Assembly: GCA_037179385.1 (NCBI GenBank)
Contig: CM074184.1
Location: 17,564,001-17,628,000 of the forward strand
DNA: 64,000 nt
Direction: 5' to 3'
From: Holothuria scabra
Lineage: Eukaryota > Echinodermata > Holothuroidea > Aspidochirotida > Holothuriidae
The notes beneath the pieces are model-generated. The model did not search any database. It saw nothing but the letters and a program-made list of their open reading frames with translations, and was not told where the DNA came from. This document shows, piece after piece, positions 23,818 to 35,900 of this stretch. The stretch's first letter is position 1, and each line of letters starts with the position of its first letter. The position numbers were made by a program, and so were the translations under genes.

Positions 23818-24419
23818 ATGATGAGACAGGATGTGCTACTGGACAGATTACGAGTATAGTATATGAATAAAATATTTTAAGAAGTTTTGAAATAGATCCA
23901 AAAAATTAAAAGCAAAAAATATGTGTAAGTTGTAAGTACAAGTACTGGCCCATTAAACCGGTATTTTCCTTATAACAAAATTACAGTATAAATGCTTACA
24001 GAGATATTCCAAACATAGATTTAATCCAAATATGATGGATGGAATTGAGCAGCAGTAGAGTTGTCACACAATAAATAAATCATGGTTATGAGTTTATTTT
24101 GTGTAAAATATAAGTACTAAATGAAAATACAAGTGCTTCACTTAACACAGCATTTAGATAAAGAACATCCTTGCAATTGAGTTTGTAATATTTTGTAATA
24201 CTAATGAATGTAAATTTAAACATTTGTGATACTATTGCATACGGATGGAGTTGTGCTGTGTGACGAAAGCAAAATGCTCACATTTGCAATTACAAATTCT
24301 GGCTATTAAAGCGACTACTCTAGCAATTGAATTTAAATTACCAGAAAGCTAAAAGGTGCACTGATTTCTTGCAGCTGGAATGGAAGTCTTTGTTTCTTTT
24401 TTCAAATTGACAGTGATTC

Positions 24420-25209
24420 TTAGATTTCCAAAAACAATAGTGATTGCTTCCTCAATATGGGTATTGCAAATGCTGCAACATGTATAAGAACTATCACAGA
24501 TGTTGCCCTCACTAAAATATTGAGTTTGCAAGGTTTGAGTACAAACCTTTGATAACTCCACCAAAACGACAGGGTTCTGTCCATGAAATATGGGCAATGC
24601 ACATACTACTGTAAGTATGAGACCACTCACTGCTATCCTTCTTAAGATATCATGCTTGCAAGGTTTTAAACCAATTGACCTCTAACGACCCCAAATGACC
24701 TGTTACTTCCACCAACAACATTAGGGTCCATCCACTTAGTATGGGCAATGCACAGGCTATATATTAGGTCCCTCACTGTTATCTAACTTGCGGCATTATG
24801 TTCACTAGAAAATCCCAAGATTCTTGATGGAATACCCAAGACATTGACCATTTGTCTTCTGGTAACCTCAATTGACCTTTGATCGCCACAAAAAACAGAG
24901 AGGGATATTCTCCTCAATATGGCTAACGAACACACCAAATATGACATCAGTCACACTCACCTTTGTTGAGATAATGTGTTTAAAATGTTTCTCTCCTGAC
25001 CCCAAATGATCTTTGACCTCCACCAGAAACAATAGGAATCATCTACTCAATATGGCAAACCAACACACTAGACATGAGATTATTCACACTTTATACTCTT
25101 CTTGAGATATCGTATAAACAAGCAAAAGCATCATACACCAACACACACACACGCACATGACATCCATACCATCAGCATAGATTTCTTGCCTGCCTTTGGC
25201 AAGGAATCA
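24420..25209 (-). repeat. degenerate tandem-repeat element P2
   Basis: Four to five diverged ~145-155-bp units (CCTCAATATGGG, TTGACC, AATGACCT and CCACCAAAAACA-like blocks) are followed by (CA)n at about 25138-25152. It closes with the hairpin GATTTCTTGCC...GGCAAGGAATC at about 25180-25209, the same terminal hairpin as P1 but inverted. It is an old copy of the P1 family. Confidence 0.65.
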
Positions 25210-26423
25210 AAATGAACAATGAAGTTTACTTGGAATGAAAATTCTGGAAAAGAGAAACCATGCACGGCATGGGAGTTAATCTATATACAGCACAAAATCA
25301 CATTAAATGATCCAATATCCTTAACTCAATAAGCAAAAGAATGAGTTAAGTTATGTGTCTACCAAAGACAACACTACACATATGAAATTTAATATACTAC
25401 AGGCACCACTGAGAGGAGTTGTTCAAATGAATTGCTTTTCTCATTAAAAATATCACAAGCATTTGCTAAATAGATCAGCTTGTTTACATTTATCATTCCA
25501 TCTGTTAAATGAGTACTGATAATCCTTGATTGCCCTGTGTATAAACAAATTGCAATAGAAGGTTTGATGAAAGTTCAGATGACTTATATAAAAATGGTTG
25601 ATGCAGTCGTCCTAAAATTGAGACAATGCAGCCAAAAAAGAAAGATATATATGCCAATTGTGACTTAAAAAACAAAGCATTTTGAAGACTTGGTGTCTAA
25701 AATGTTGTGGCAAACTTGAGGGAGGTAGTTACAATTGCTTAATATTAGCAAATATTTTAAATCCTGCATTTAATACCTAATTAGGTCCCAATGACCATTG
25801 ACACAGTGGGAAGCCCTCATAATTATGCATTCCCTGCACATGCTCTGCACTGAATAATAATCGCTGTCTCAAAGGGTCTTTATTTCACCTGCTCAGTTAT
25901 ATCATGCCCTTTAGAGAATTTCATTACTTGCCCGCAGGTATACACCATGCATCATGACACCTCATAGCTTCTAGCTTATTCTTGAATGGAATGAGGAAAT
26001 TGACAAAAGATGTGATAAACTGGGCAGGAATCAGACTAGTAACTCTGAAATTGATGTTTTAAAAGCCTACCATGCAGAAAATGAGGAAACTATTTATTTC
26101 AATTTATGTTTCTTAAATAATTCAGGACAAGATCTTTGTCTGATAAGCTAGTAGAGAACATATTCTAACTATGGTCTTGGATTTTCTATCTGCCAACAAT
26201 ATATAAAAAAGGTATTCAAAATCAACCAATAATTAACATTTTAAACAAAGGATAAAAAGCAACCCTGTCAAAAATTTTCAATGCACATTATTTTTTCATA
26301 TAAAATCACTACATAAAATCATTTTGATGCATCCAATAATGTCTTGGTTTATTTCTACTACTGTACTACAAATATAATCACCCTTGGAATCAACTCGATG
26401 GGCTTTGCACTAGGGTCATTGTA
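25210..26423. other. intergenic sequence, nothing recognised
   Basis: No gene is visible. The minus-strand AATAAA at 26348-26353 is a candidate poly(A) signal for the Cys-rich gene that ends at 26692. Confidence 0.35.
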
Positions 26424-26684
26424 TATAGATGAATCCAAACAGATTACGCTGGTCTGTTTTTAGTCGGCCATTACTGGGGTCCATCACCTTTAATCTTTAA
26501 ATTTCCTTCTTTACCTGTTCCATGGATGGTTGTATACTAAAGTGTATCCTGATTTTCTTAACTTCACTGAATATGAGGATTTGAAATTCATGTAGACAAT
26601 AGATGAAGACAATTAAAAGCTGATGGACCCCAGAAATGGCTGCCTACAGTTACTAAAATTAAGCACTAATCAGATTCATCTATA
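26424..26684. mobile_element. MITE with perfect 12-bp TIRs TATAGATGAATC
   Basis: TATAGATGAATC at 26424-26435 and its exact reverse complement at 26673-26684 bound 261 bp. The sub-terminal blocks GGGGTCCATCA and GATGGACCCC are also inverted. Diverged copies lie at 6721 and 8192-8424. If the outer TA is the target duplication this fits a Tc1/mariner- or Harbinger-like MITE, but the class is unsure. It sits 7 bp downstream of the stop codon of the minus-strand gene. Confidence 0.8.
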
Positions 26685-26691
26685 GGTAGTA

Positions 26692-26933
26692 TTACGGTAT
26701 CTTTATGTCGTAGAGTGGTCTATCATCTCTTGAATTCCACGTACAGTTATTCCAAAGGTGCTGAATCAGATAGAATGGATACTTGCGACAGTTGTCATCC
26801 TCTGTACAGTGACCTTCACAGTTTTCTCCCCACCAGGTATTGAACTGACTGACATCATCTTCAGAGCAAGTAGTAAAGCCATCACGGGTCCAGGTAGAGT
26901 TTTCAAATGCACTGTTGTAGATGGATTGTTTTC
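26692..26933 (-). CDS. Cys-rich gene, last exon
   Basis: Acceptor TTCTGTCAG|GA; stop TAA at 26692-26694. It encodes 79 residues after a split Arg codon, with FENSTWTRDGFTTC, FNTWWGENCEGHC and DNCRKYPFYLIQHLW. The six Cys are all here except those in the upstream exons. A competing frame on the same strand starting at 26966 lacks the Cys pattern and is likely spurious. Confidence 0.6.
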
Positions 26934-29900
26934 CTGACAGAATTTGAACAAATGGGTGAAAAACATAGTGTAAATAAAAGGAGTAGTTGCTTACATTTAA
27001 ACAAAAATGATTATTTAACTATATCAAGATTACCATAACAATTGAATTCTTAAGCAATCAAATTTTACATTGAGAGAATAAGTCTACAATTTATACCTCA
27101 GATACGAATCATGTGAAAGTAATAAATAATTGTACTAATTGGTTTCATTTCTCAATCTTTGTAACACTATTTGTAAATATTTAGACTTGAGAAAGTTCTA
27201 CTTGCACAGTAATCTTGCTAAATTTACAAAGTGATAGGTCTTCATCATTCTAGTGAGTCATAAATTCATCATGACTGACCTTCTTTTATTTTAAAAATAA
27301 AACAGCTGATGTTTAGAGTTTATTTCAGAAGAGATTGGGTTTTAGCCAGTAGATGGAGAACTGTTTGCATTTTAACTGCATTTTCTGAAGATATAGAAAA
27401 TGTACCTTTAGAGTATTGTAATGAAATGTGTTTTTTTTTTTTTTAATTCCTGCACAGCACTAACCCTTTACCGTTGTTTGGGTCCTTTTGGACCCATGCG
27501 GAGAACTCGGCTGTCACCCATCTTTACTGTTTCACGCGGAGCTGGAAACTGCGAGTAGCTACCCGAAAATTCGGCCACAACAACGAGACAGACAATAGTT
27601 TAAGGCCACGGGGTCAATGGCCTACGGAAGCCGATGCGGGGCGGGCTACGTCCGCTTTTCCGCCCACTCCCGAGGCGCGCAAATATGCCCTGATCGGAGC
27701 ACAACGGTAAAGGGTTAACATAATGTCAAAGTAAATACAATCCTGACCTATACTATTACTCAAAAAATATGCAAAATATACAAGAAAACGGAAAACTAAG
27801 CAAAACAGTTGAAAGGAAAAGGAAAAATATTTAAATGTCTCCATGTGCTAAGTACTATTTGGATGTGACAGCCACATTACAGGTGGAAAATACATGCAGT
27901 TACCCCAAACTGATTTTTGAACAACAGCCAGATCTCAGCGATTTCTTGATTTTCACCTTCCAGTATTTTGCATGATATTTCAGGTTTTAAACATTGTACA
28001 TTCAAGATAAACCAATGATTTACTCTCCTTCGATTTCATAATTTAGCATAAATTATATTGTCACATGACTCTCAGGAGCCAATCATGAAACAAGACAGAC
28101 TTCTACATTAATTCACATTGGGGTGACTGTATTTACTCCTTAATATAAACATTAATTCACATTGGGGTGACTGTATTTACCCCTTTATATAAACAATTTA
28201 AGTGACTAATCCTTACTGACTTTTTTTATTGTTGCATTGTTTGGACTAATAATATTGAAACGGCTAGGGGGTGGTACGTTAAAATAAAGGGGACTCAAGA
28301 AAGAAGACTCAAACCAAGTTTTACTGTTAACTAATGTTTATTCAGAGAGAAGCTCTTTTTCTGACTCTTACTGGTAGTTCCCTTCTACAATATAAGTTTC
28401 CCATTAAATGTAAAACTTGTTCTCATAGAACTAATCCAAAGTTAGAAGTAAATTGGATGGCTTGGCCTAGAGGCAAAAGCCATGGAGCTGTGCGTGTTTC
28501 TTAAGTTGATCCTTTCTGTTTGGCTATTTCCAACTCCCTCCAGGGAGGGAGTTACCTAAAAGTGCTAAGGTGGTTTCTAGACAGAGTTGTCTCCAAACTA
28601 TGGGATGGGGAACCCTGATTGGACTAAGTCATGTTCATGTTCAACAAATCACCAATGAGAAAAGTTTGCAAGAAGTAGGACACTGACTGGTAACCTCTAT
28701 TTCTGTATTTGGGGAAGACACTGACTATGTCACTAGATGGACTTCATCAAAACCATAAGTGTCTAGAATCTGACAGAACATTGAATTCATTGTATGGGAA
28801 TGTCCACCTATTGGAGCTGAGCTGTCGACACCTGTCTGCTTGAATTTCCAAAGTAAACTCCCTAAAGTAGAATGTCAAGGGGAGGTATTTAAGTGCATGG
28901 TGATTAGCCTTATTATTTGACATTATTATTTATTATTTCCTGCACAACACTTACCCTATGCCAAAGAATTTACAGTCCTGACCTATTCACACTCTAAATC
29001 ATTAAAAATGCAAGATAAAGGAAAACAGAAGCAAAACACCAGCTGCCCCAATGTGTGGGTCAACTTACTTATTTGACAGTTGGTAGCACTGATATCATTG
29101 TAGTCATAGACCTTCTCCAAGAAGAGAATATACTCATGGTGAACAAGACTGTCATTCCCAATAGCTGATGGATAGCCTTCCCAATAACGAAGGAACACAC
29201 TGAGGCAGGAACCTGAAGCAGCATCAATGACAACACATGTTGGATAGTGGTCCAAATTGGAAAGAACTCCGCCTGAAAAAAAATATGTATAAACTGTAAA
29301 TGTGTTGGCATTATGGTTGCCCATAGTTACAAATCTACAACCCCCAACATGTAGGTCTACAGTAATACACCAAACTCTCTTACGACATTATAGTCGACTC
29401 ATTCCCAGTTGCATGTGAGGCTATGAACCAACCAGGGTTGCAATTTGGTGCTCTTGCTTCCAAATTCCCCAAATTTGGCTTTTTTTTTAGATTGGTCTGC
29501 CCCAGAAAATCAATTTGGAGCTTTACAACTTTTGGATGTAGATTTGGCACTTTTGCTGCTGGCTGTATGTAATGTTGGTATAAATTCACATTTTCTATTT
29601 TCAGATTTGAAATTAAGCCATTTTCTTCTCTCCTAAGGTCGATGATTTATTTTAGACATAGAAAATTTTTCTACAAAGTTGGAAAATTTACACAAGACAT
29701 TTTGTATCCGTTAAGGGGTAAGAGCAGTCACCCCAACTTAAAGAAGTGTAGTAGACTGTCCAGTTTCACGATTGGCCATTGAGAGTCATGTGACAACATT
29801 TTTTCTCCTCAAATGCAAAATTTGCAAGAAGTAACTGCTTGGTTTACCTTGCTGGGTCAACTTACACATGGCTCACTCAATCTATGCTTTATTGCTTTGT

Positions 29901-32900
29901 ACCACTTCCACATTTAGAAATCTACTTTGTGGGACAAATTTCAGGATTTCTTGAATTTCAAGACATGTAAATTAGTTGAAAAGTTTGTCTTTATGAAAAG
30001 AGGATACAAAATTGTGAGCCACCAATGCTTTCTTTATAACTTGTCACTTGACGTCTGCAGTAAAAGAGAAAATTTCAAAATACTTAAGGTCAAGGGTAAG
30101 GTTTCATCTATAAATTAACCTATCTTACAGTGCTATACTTGTAATGCCTGTTTCCTGCTCAAAGACACATTCCCCAAACAGGTCCATTTTACTGCCCAGC
30201 ATATACTGTAGGTACAGTAGCATATAGTTGGGGCTGCTTCAATGTTCTCCAGGTTCACTGTTCCCAAATCTTGGGAACATTTGCACTTTTGGGAGCATTG
30301 AACCCCTTGAACCCAAGGATAAGACCCTACGTGGCCAAGGTCCCAATGTATGCTCCATAGTGTAGGCCTACAAGCCTACCTACAGTAGCTAGTGTAATGT
30401 CAAATGAGCACTTAAGGGCTCTATCATTTCCAGATTGTTTCATGTAATACTAATGGACGTGCCCACTCCATGGTTACCCTATAAAACATCAAAAAAAAAT
30501 ATTGCATAGTACTTGTGGTGAAGTGTGCGTCATTGGACTAAAACCCTGGACAAACTTATGTGGGACAAATCCCCACACCCCATCTCAATGTTGATTAACA
30601 GGGTGAATGAAGGGGAATAAAGTTGCATGAGGAATTTCTTACCCTACTGTATTAGATATTCAGTCCCCACCAAAAGTGAGGTTTGGTGGGGTGATCACAT
30701 TTTACCCCACTCCCTGCTCAACTCATTCAAACACACTCCAAGAAACCACAAGCGTGATAAGAGACTAGTGGAAGATGTAAACAAAGGTGGAATAATATAG
30801 GACAGATATGCCACTGTTTGCGAGGTGTGAAAGGCAAGCAGTAGGGCAAATTCTTACCTGGTTTGTAATGACCTTCATTCACTGAAGAAAAAAGGTGTGG
30901 ACAGGGCTTTTGTAGGAAGGAAATTCAACATGTGGGCACCAAAATTTAGCCACAATTGATTTTTAAAGAGTTATATATGTCTATATATACTGATTGAGTT
31001 TTGAAGCAGGAGGTATGAAACATGGGTTTTGTCTGGGTTGCTTACTTTTTTAGAAAGAAAAGAACACAAAAATGCTTACATTTAATTATTTATCTCAAAA
31101 TGTCATCTAATCCTCATATGGCTAACAAAATATATTGTTCACTTTGCTATGTAGACAGCTAATACTGTAGCAGCATAAAATTTACTGTGAATACCATAAG
31201 AGTTGACAATATCCTGTGGTGTAAGATCTCTGCAAATATATAGTACTACAGTTCTGTTCACTGTCCAATATGAAGGAATGACATGAATCAGAACCAATTA
31301 TAGTACAGTAAGTCGTAAAATGTCTCTGCAGAGATCTAACACGGTACAGTGTGAGAGTACCTGGTGCGTAGCCAGGGTTGTGTCATGGGGAGGGTTTTGG
31401 TGTCATGGGGGGGGGGGTTTGAGGCAAGGCATGAGGGAAAAGTCTCATGATAGAGAGGAAAAACCACTATTTTAGGTGTTTCTTGCATTGCAAGGTTGGG
31501 TCAGGGGGTTCTAACCCCCGAACCACCCCTGTGGCTACGACACTGGAGAGCGCAATATTTTTAGGTTTGATACAGTAACTCTGAGGTGAAAAATATCTTA
31601 AGTTTATCTTGAAAAAATGAGAGAAATACCCACAATACAATTTGTACGAGGAAAATGCCTGACTGCTGGTATTCTTTCAGTTTACAAGCACCAATGTAAA
31701 GCAACCTACACTTCCTCTTAGTACATTTTGTGCACTTTGACAATACATAAGATATTACTTAATTACTAACTAAATGGTGTCATGGTTGAATAATGTAAGC
31801 TATGTAGCTATTTTGACAACTTGACCACTACACCATGAGTCAATAGGAGTTGATGATTGACCAACACATTTTAAATTTTAAGGTGATTTGAAGATCTTTC
31901 CATTCTGCTAGTAGAGAAATGGCCAACCATTGTGAATTTGTTTTTCCAGTCCAAGTTTTGGAACTGCTTGCTGCTTCATGGAAGGTTGTTAATCATGATA
32001 TTGTTTAGCCTATGATCCTATTCTTACCTTCCCAGTTATTCAACCAAGGGATTAAATTTGGATGAAGAAGTATGCTATATATGTAACGTTAAAGGGGAAG
32101 TTTAAGCAAAAATTTAATTTTCATACATGAAAGAGGAACCAAAACTACACAGTGTGGTGAAAGTTCCATTCAAATCTGACATGTAGTTCTCGAGATATCA
32201 GTAAATGAAGACAGTAGATTTGTGTTCCAAAGTGAGTTTGAGGGCAGCAGAGCTTATATCACTTCCTCACATTGACATTGACAGTCCGTAAGACTAATCC
32301 AAACCCGCTGTCTTACGCGATGGGGGACCATACTTTGGAGCAAGTATATCATTACCCATATTTAGGAGTTGAACTTTCTTCAAATATGAGCTGGAAAAGC
32401 CACATTAATAAAATAGCAGCTAAAGCAAACCGGACTTTGGGCCTACTGAGAAGAAACCTTGCTCACTGTGACAAGACAACTAAAGAAACCGCTTATTTTG
32501 CTCTTGTCCAGCCCATTCTAGATTATTGTAGTACTGTCTGGGACCCTCATACCCAATCCGACAGGGATATTATTGAAAAGGTCCAGAGGCGAGCGGCCAG
32601 ATTTATTTTTAACAACTACAGTCGTCAGTCCAGCGTTTCAGACATGATTAATTAAACAACTCAAATGGGACAGTCTTGAAATCTGACGACTGAGGGCTCG
32701 CCTCTTAATTATTTATAAAGAAACACACAATTTACTACCAAATAATGTGGCTAAATTCCTGGTTGACTCTCCAAGCTCAGCGACAGCCCGTCCTATTACT
32801 CGTCGCACTAGTGGTAAATATTTGTACCACCACCTTTCATCTAATAAACTATGTTATCAAAAGTCTCTTTACCCCCATAACTATACCTAGTTGGAATTTG

Positions 32901-35900
32901 CTTCCTGAGCATGCTTGCTGTGCCCCATCAGCAAATTCTTTCATGAGCCAGCTTTTGTCCCTAAATATTCAGCATTGTTAGTACAGTATGTACTATTTGC
33001 GTCATCCTACTCCCAAAGCCCTCTAGTATTTATCAGTACGGGATAGCCTATCAGGCGTTTGTACTGTCTATTGAAAGAAGAAGAAGAAGAAGAAGGAATG
33101 CTTTGTTTCCCTTTGTTTTATCAGACTGGTGTGTTGACCTTGGAGTTAATTGGAATAGGCCCTCCTTGTGGGGGATGCAATGTTTGTAAAGTTCTCATGC
33201 CACTTATTAGGCAATCACATTTTAATAATGTGGAATTTTTGAGGAGAAAATCAACTCTAAAGTTTAAAGTAAAACAAAAGACTGTGCACTAATGTGGGTA
33301 TATGATGTCACATGTGCTTGCTTCAAGTTCACTTTTTGTTGAAAATGTGAAAACTTTATGTGCTCAGTCATATCTTGAGAACTACACATCGGATTTCAAG
33401 GCAAATTTCGCCAAAATGCTTAGAATAAGTACCCCTCTGACAAACCAGATCCTGTAATGACCTTAAACCCTTCTTTTAACAGGAATACCAATCTAGGCCT
33501 AGCCTAGGCCTAATTTCGGTGGCAGTTCTGTCCTAAATACATAGCCTAACGTAAGCGTAATAAGGTCCTTTACTAAATAATGACTAACGTTATATAAACG
33601 TTGGGCCTAGCCTAACGTTATTATGTTAGCCCTGCCTATGCAACAACTTAAAAAGCATGCTCGAGTCAGTCATTGCTTTACTAATTAAGCTCAACTTGTG
33701 GTTGTCGACTACCCCGCATTAAAGAAAGGGTGAGATTATTAGAGAAGGTGGTTAGTTTTCCAATAAATCATGAACTCACTCGAAACTAACAACATGAAAA
33801 TTATGGTTGCCAGCGACGCCATGTCTGCCCCGTTTGTTTACATTGTGACAAGGAACGCCGACCACTATTTTAACTAATCTTATGTCAAAAAAAATGCTTA
33901 AAAAACTTAGAAATGAAATCTCTTCACAATTTTATGGGATTTCGCTGTTTCTTACTGAATTACCTATAACATTTTTGAAATGAACTGAAATTCAGACTGT
34001 GCAAGATTCCAGGATTTGACCAGTTTTATACTGTATTTTTTTTTTTTCAATTTTTGACTGTATTACGCTACTCCACGCGTCGTCTTCGACGGAGTCAAAC
34101 CTGAGTTTAATACCGAGCTTTCGATTCAGTGAACGTGGACTTCGTTCTAGTTAACCAGCTTGCCTTCTTGAACGTGTTCACTGCTATGGTACGTCGACTG
34201 TTAAAGCCTGTTTCGATTTCCCTGTGCAAGGGTCGACGTGGACGAGTCGTATTAAAATGGCGAATTTACAGCTTAGCCTTGTGTAATTTTTCTAAATTTC
34301 TTCAACGATAATTGCATGTCTACTACACGAACGCTATTTAAGTTGTTGGTATGTTTTCATGGAGAACACAGTATATTTCAGCTTCGAATATCCGCCTGTT
34401 GAAGTTGCAAGAAACCGTCCAAAATGATGCATATTCCCCAATGAATCATCAATCTCATATACATTTTAGGTAAAGAGTGACCGCATTTGGGCAAAACAGA
34501 TCACGAGGAGGGAAACTAGCATGCATTCTTGCCACTTAATCCATTTCAGAAATTCTGTGACGTCACACATGTGAACGTTCGCTGCAGTTTGGAGCGAACG
34601 TCAAAACCGCGGTGGACACGTTCTCGATTTGGCTAGTGGACGAGGGAGACGACGTGACGCATGCGCAGAGACTGAAATTGACGTAATCTCGTAGCAGTCG
34701 ACTGGGTTAACGTGCAAATCGAAAGCTCCCTACTATCAGAACTGGAAACACGTACGTACGTACGTCATTCTTTTTAGAAGAAAATTTAAAAGTTCATGAT
34801 AGGTAAATTTAAAAGTGACGTGAAGACCAACATAATTTTCAAAGTATTCACGTTTTCCCTGTGAATTTTTCTTAAACATATGATACACAAAAAAAAAAAA
34901 AAAAAAAATATCGCACGCTCTGTCCCAGGCCCGTTTTGCTTTTCATTGAACAAGGTCCCACAGATGTTACCTTTATATGTCTGATAATGAAAACTGATTG
35001 TCATGAGGGCAGTTTTTTTTTTTATTTTTTTTTTTCTTAGAAAATTCCAACTGCTTACATGCGGATGCAGGCTATAACATTTGTCGGGCTTTTGTCGAGC
35101 TAAGCTTCCCCTTGCAAAGTCATCATCATCCCTACTAAGTCGTCCCTTACAAATTTGCTCCCATGATCACCAGAGTCGCCCTGAAACTCGGCCCACAGCA
35201 AAGTCACCCAATGATTCTGAATAATCAAAAAAGACTTAAGTTGCCTTTTTAAATAAAAAAGTCATCCGCATTTTAATGTGTAGGCAGGGCGGATCTAGGA
35301 TTTCTAGCTTGTTAGGGCGCCAATGTCCGATGACCAGTTTGTTTAAAGATCAATTTCCCATTGTTTCAGAGGAGACTGATCAGGAGCTGATCCAGCCCTT
35401 TTTCATGGAAAAATAAATACAGTCTTTAAAATTTTAGGCTGATGTTTTTACACAAAACTCGGAGCAAACCAATCGTCTCCGACCTTTTTTTCTTAGTTAA
35501 GTTGCTTACATGCAGGATATAACATTGGTCGGGCTTTTGTTGATGAGCTAACCTTCCCCTTGCAAAGTCATCGTCATTGTCATCATCATGATCATCATCC
35601 CTTCAAAGTCGTCCCTGAAAAATTTGCTCCCGTAGTCCTGAATCTCGACTCACAACCAAGTCACCGAATGTTTCGAAATACTCACATGTCTTTTTAAAGT
35701 AAAAAACTTCATCATTATAAAGGTTTACGACAGGCAGGGCGAATCTAGGATTTATAGCTTGCCAAGGCGCCAAAGTCCGATGACCAGTTTGTTTAGAGAT
35801 CGATTTACCATTTTTTAAACGAGACCGATCAAGAGTTGATCCAGCCTCTGGTTCATGTACAGTTTAAAAAAGTTAGAGGGTTCACGTTTGGTTGGGGAAA

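Noticed and set aside
27474..27710. 78-codon frame with a GC-rich, protein-like composition
   Set aside because: Lies wholly inside the piggyBac-like MITE between its inverted ends.
34886..34908. Poly(A) run considered as a retroelement tail
   Set aside because: No poly(A) signal before it and no flanking target duplication found.
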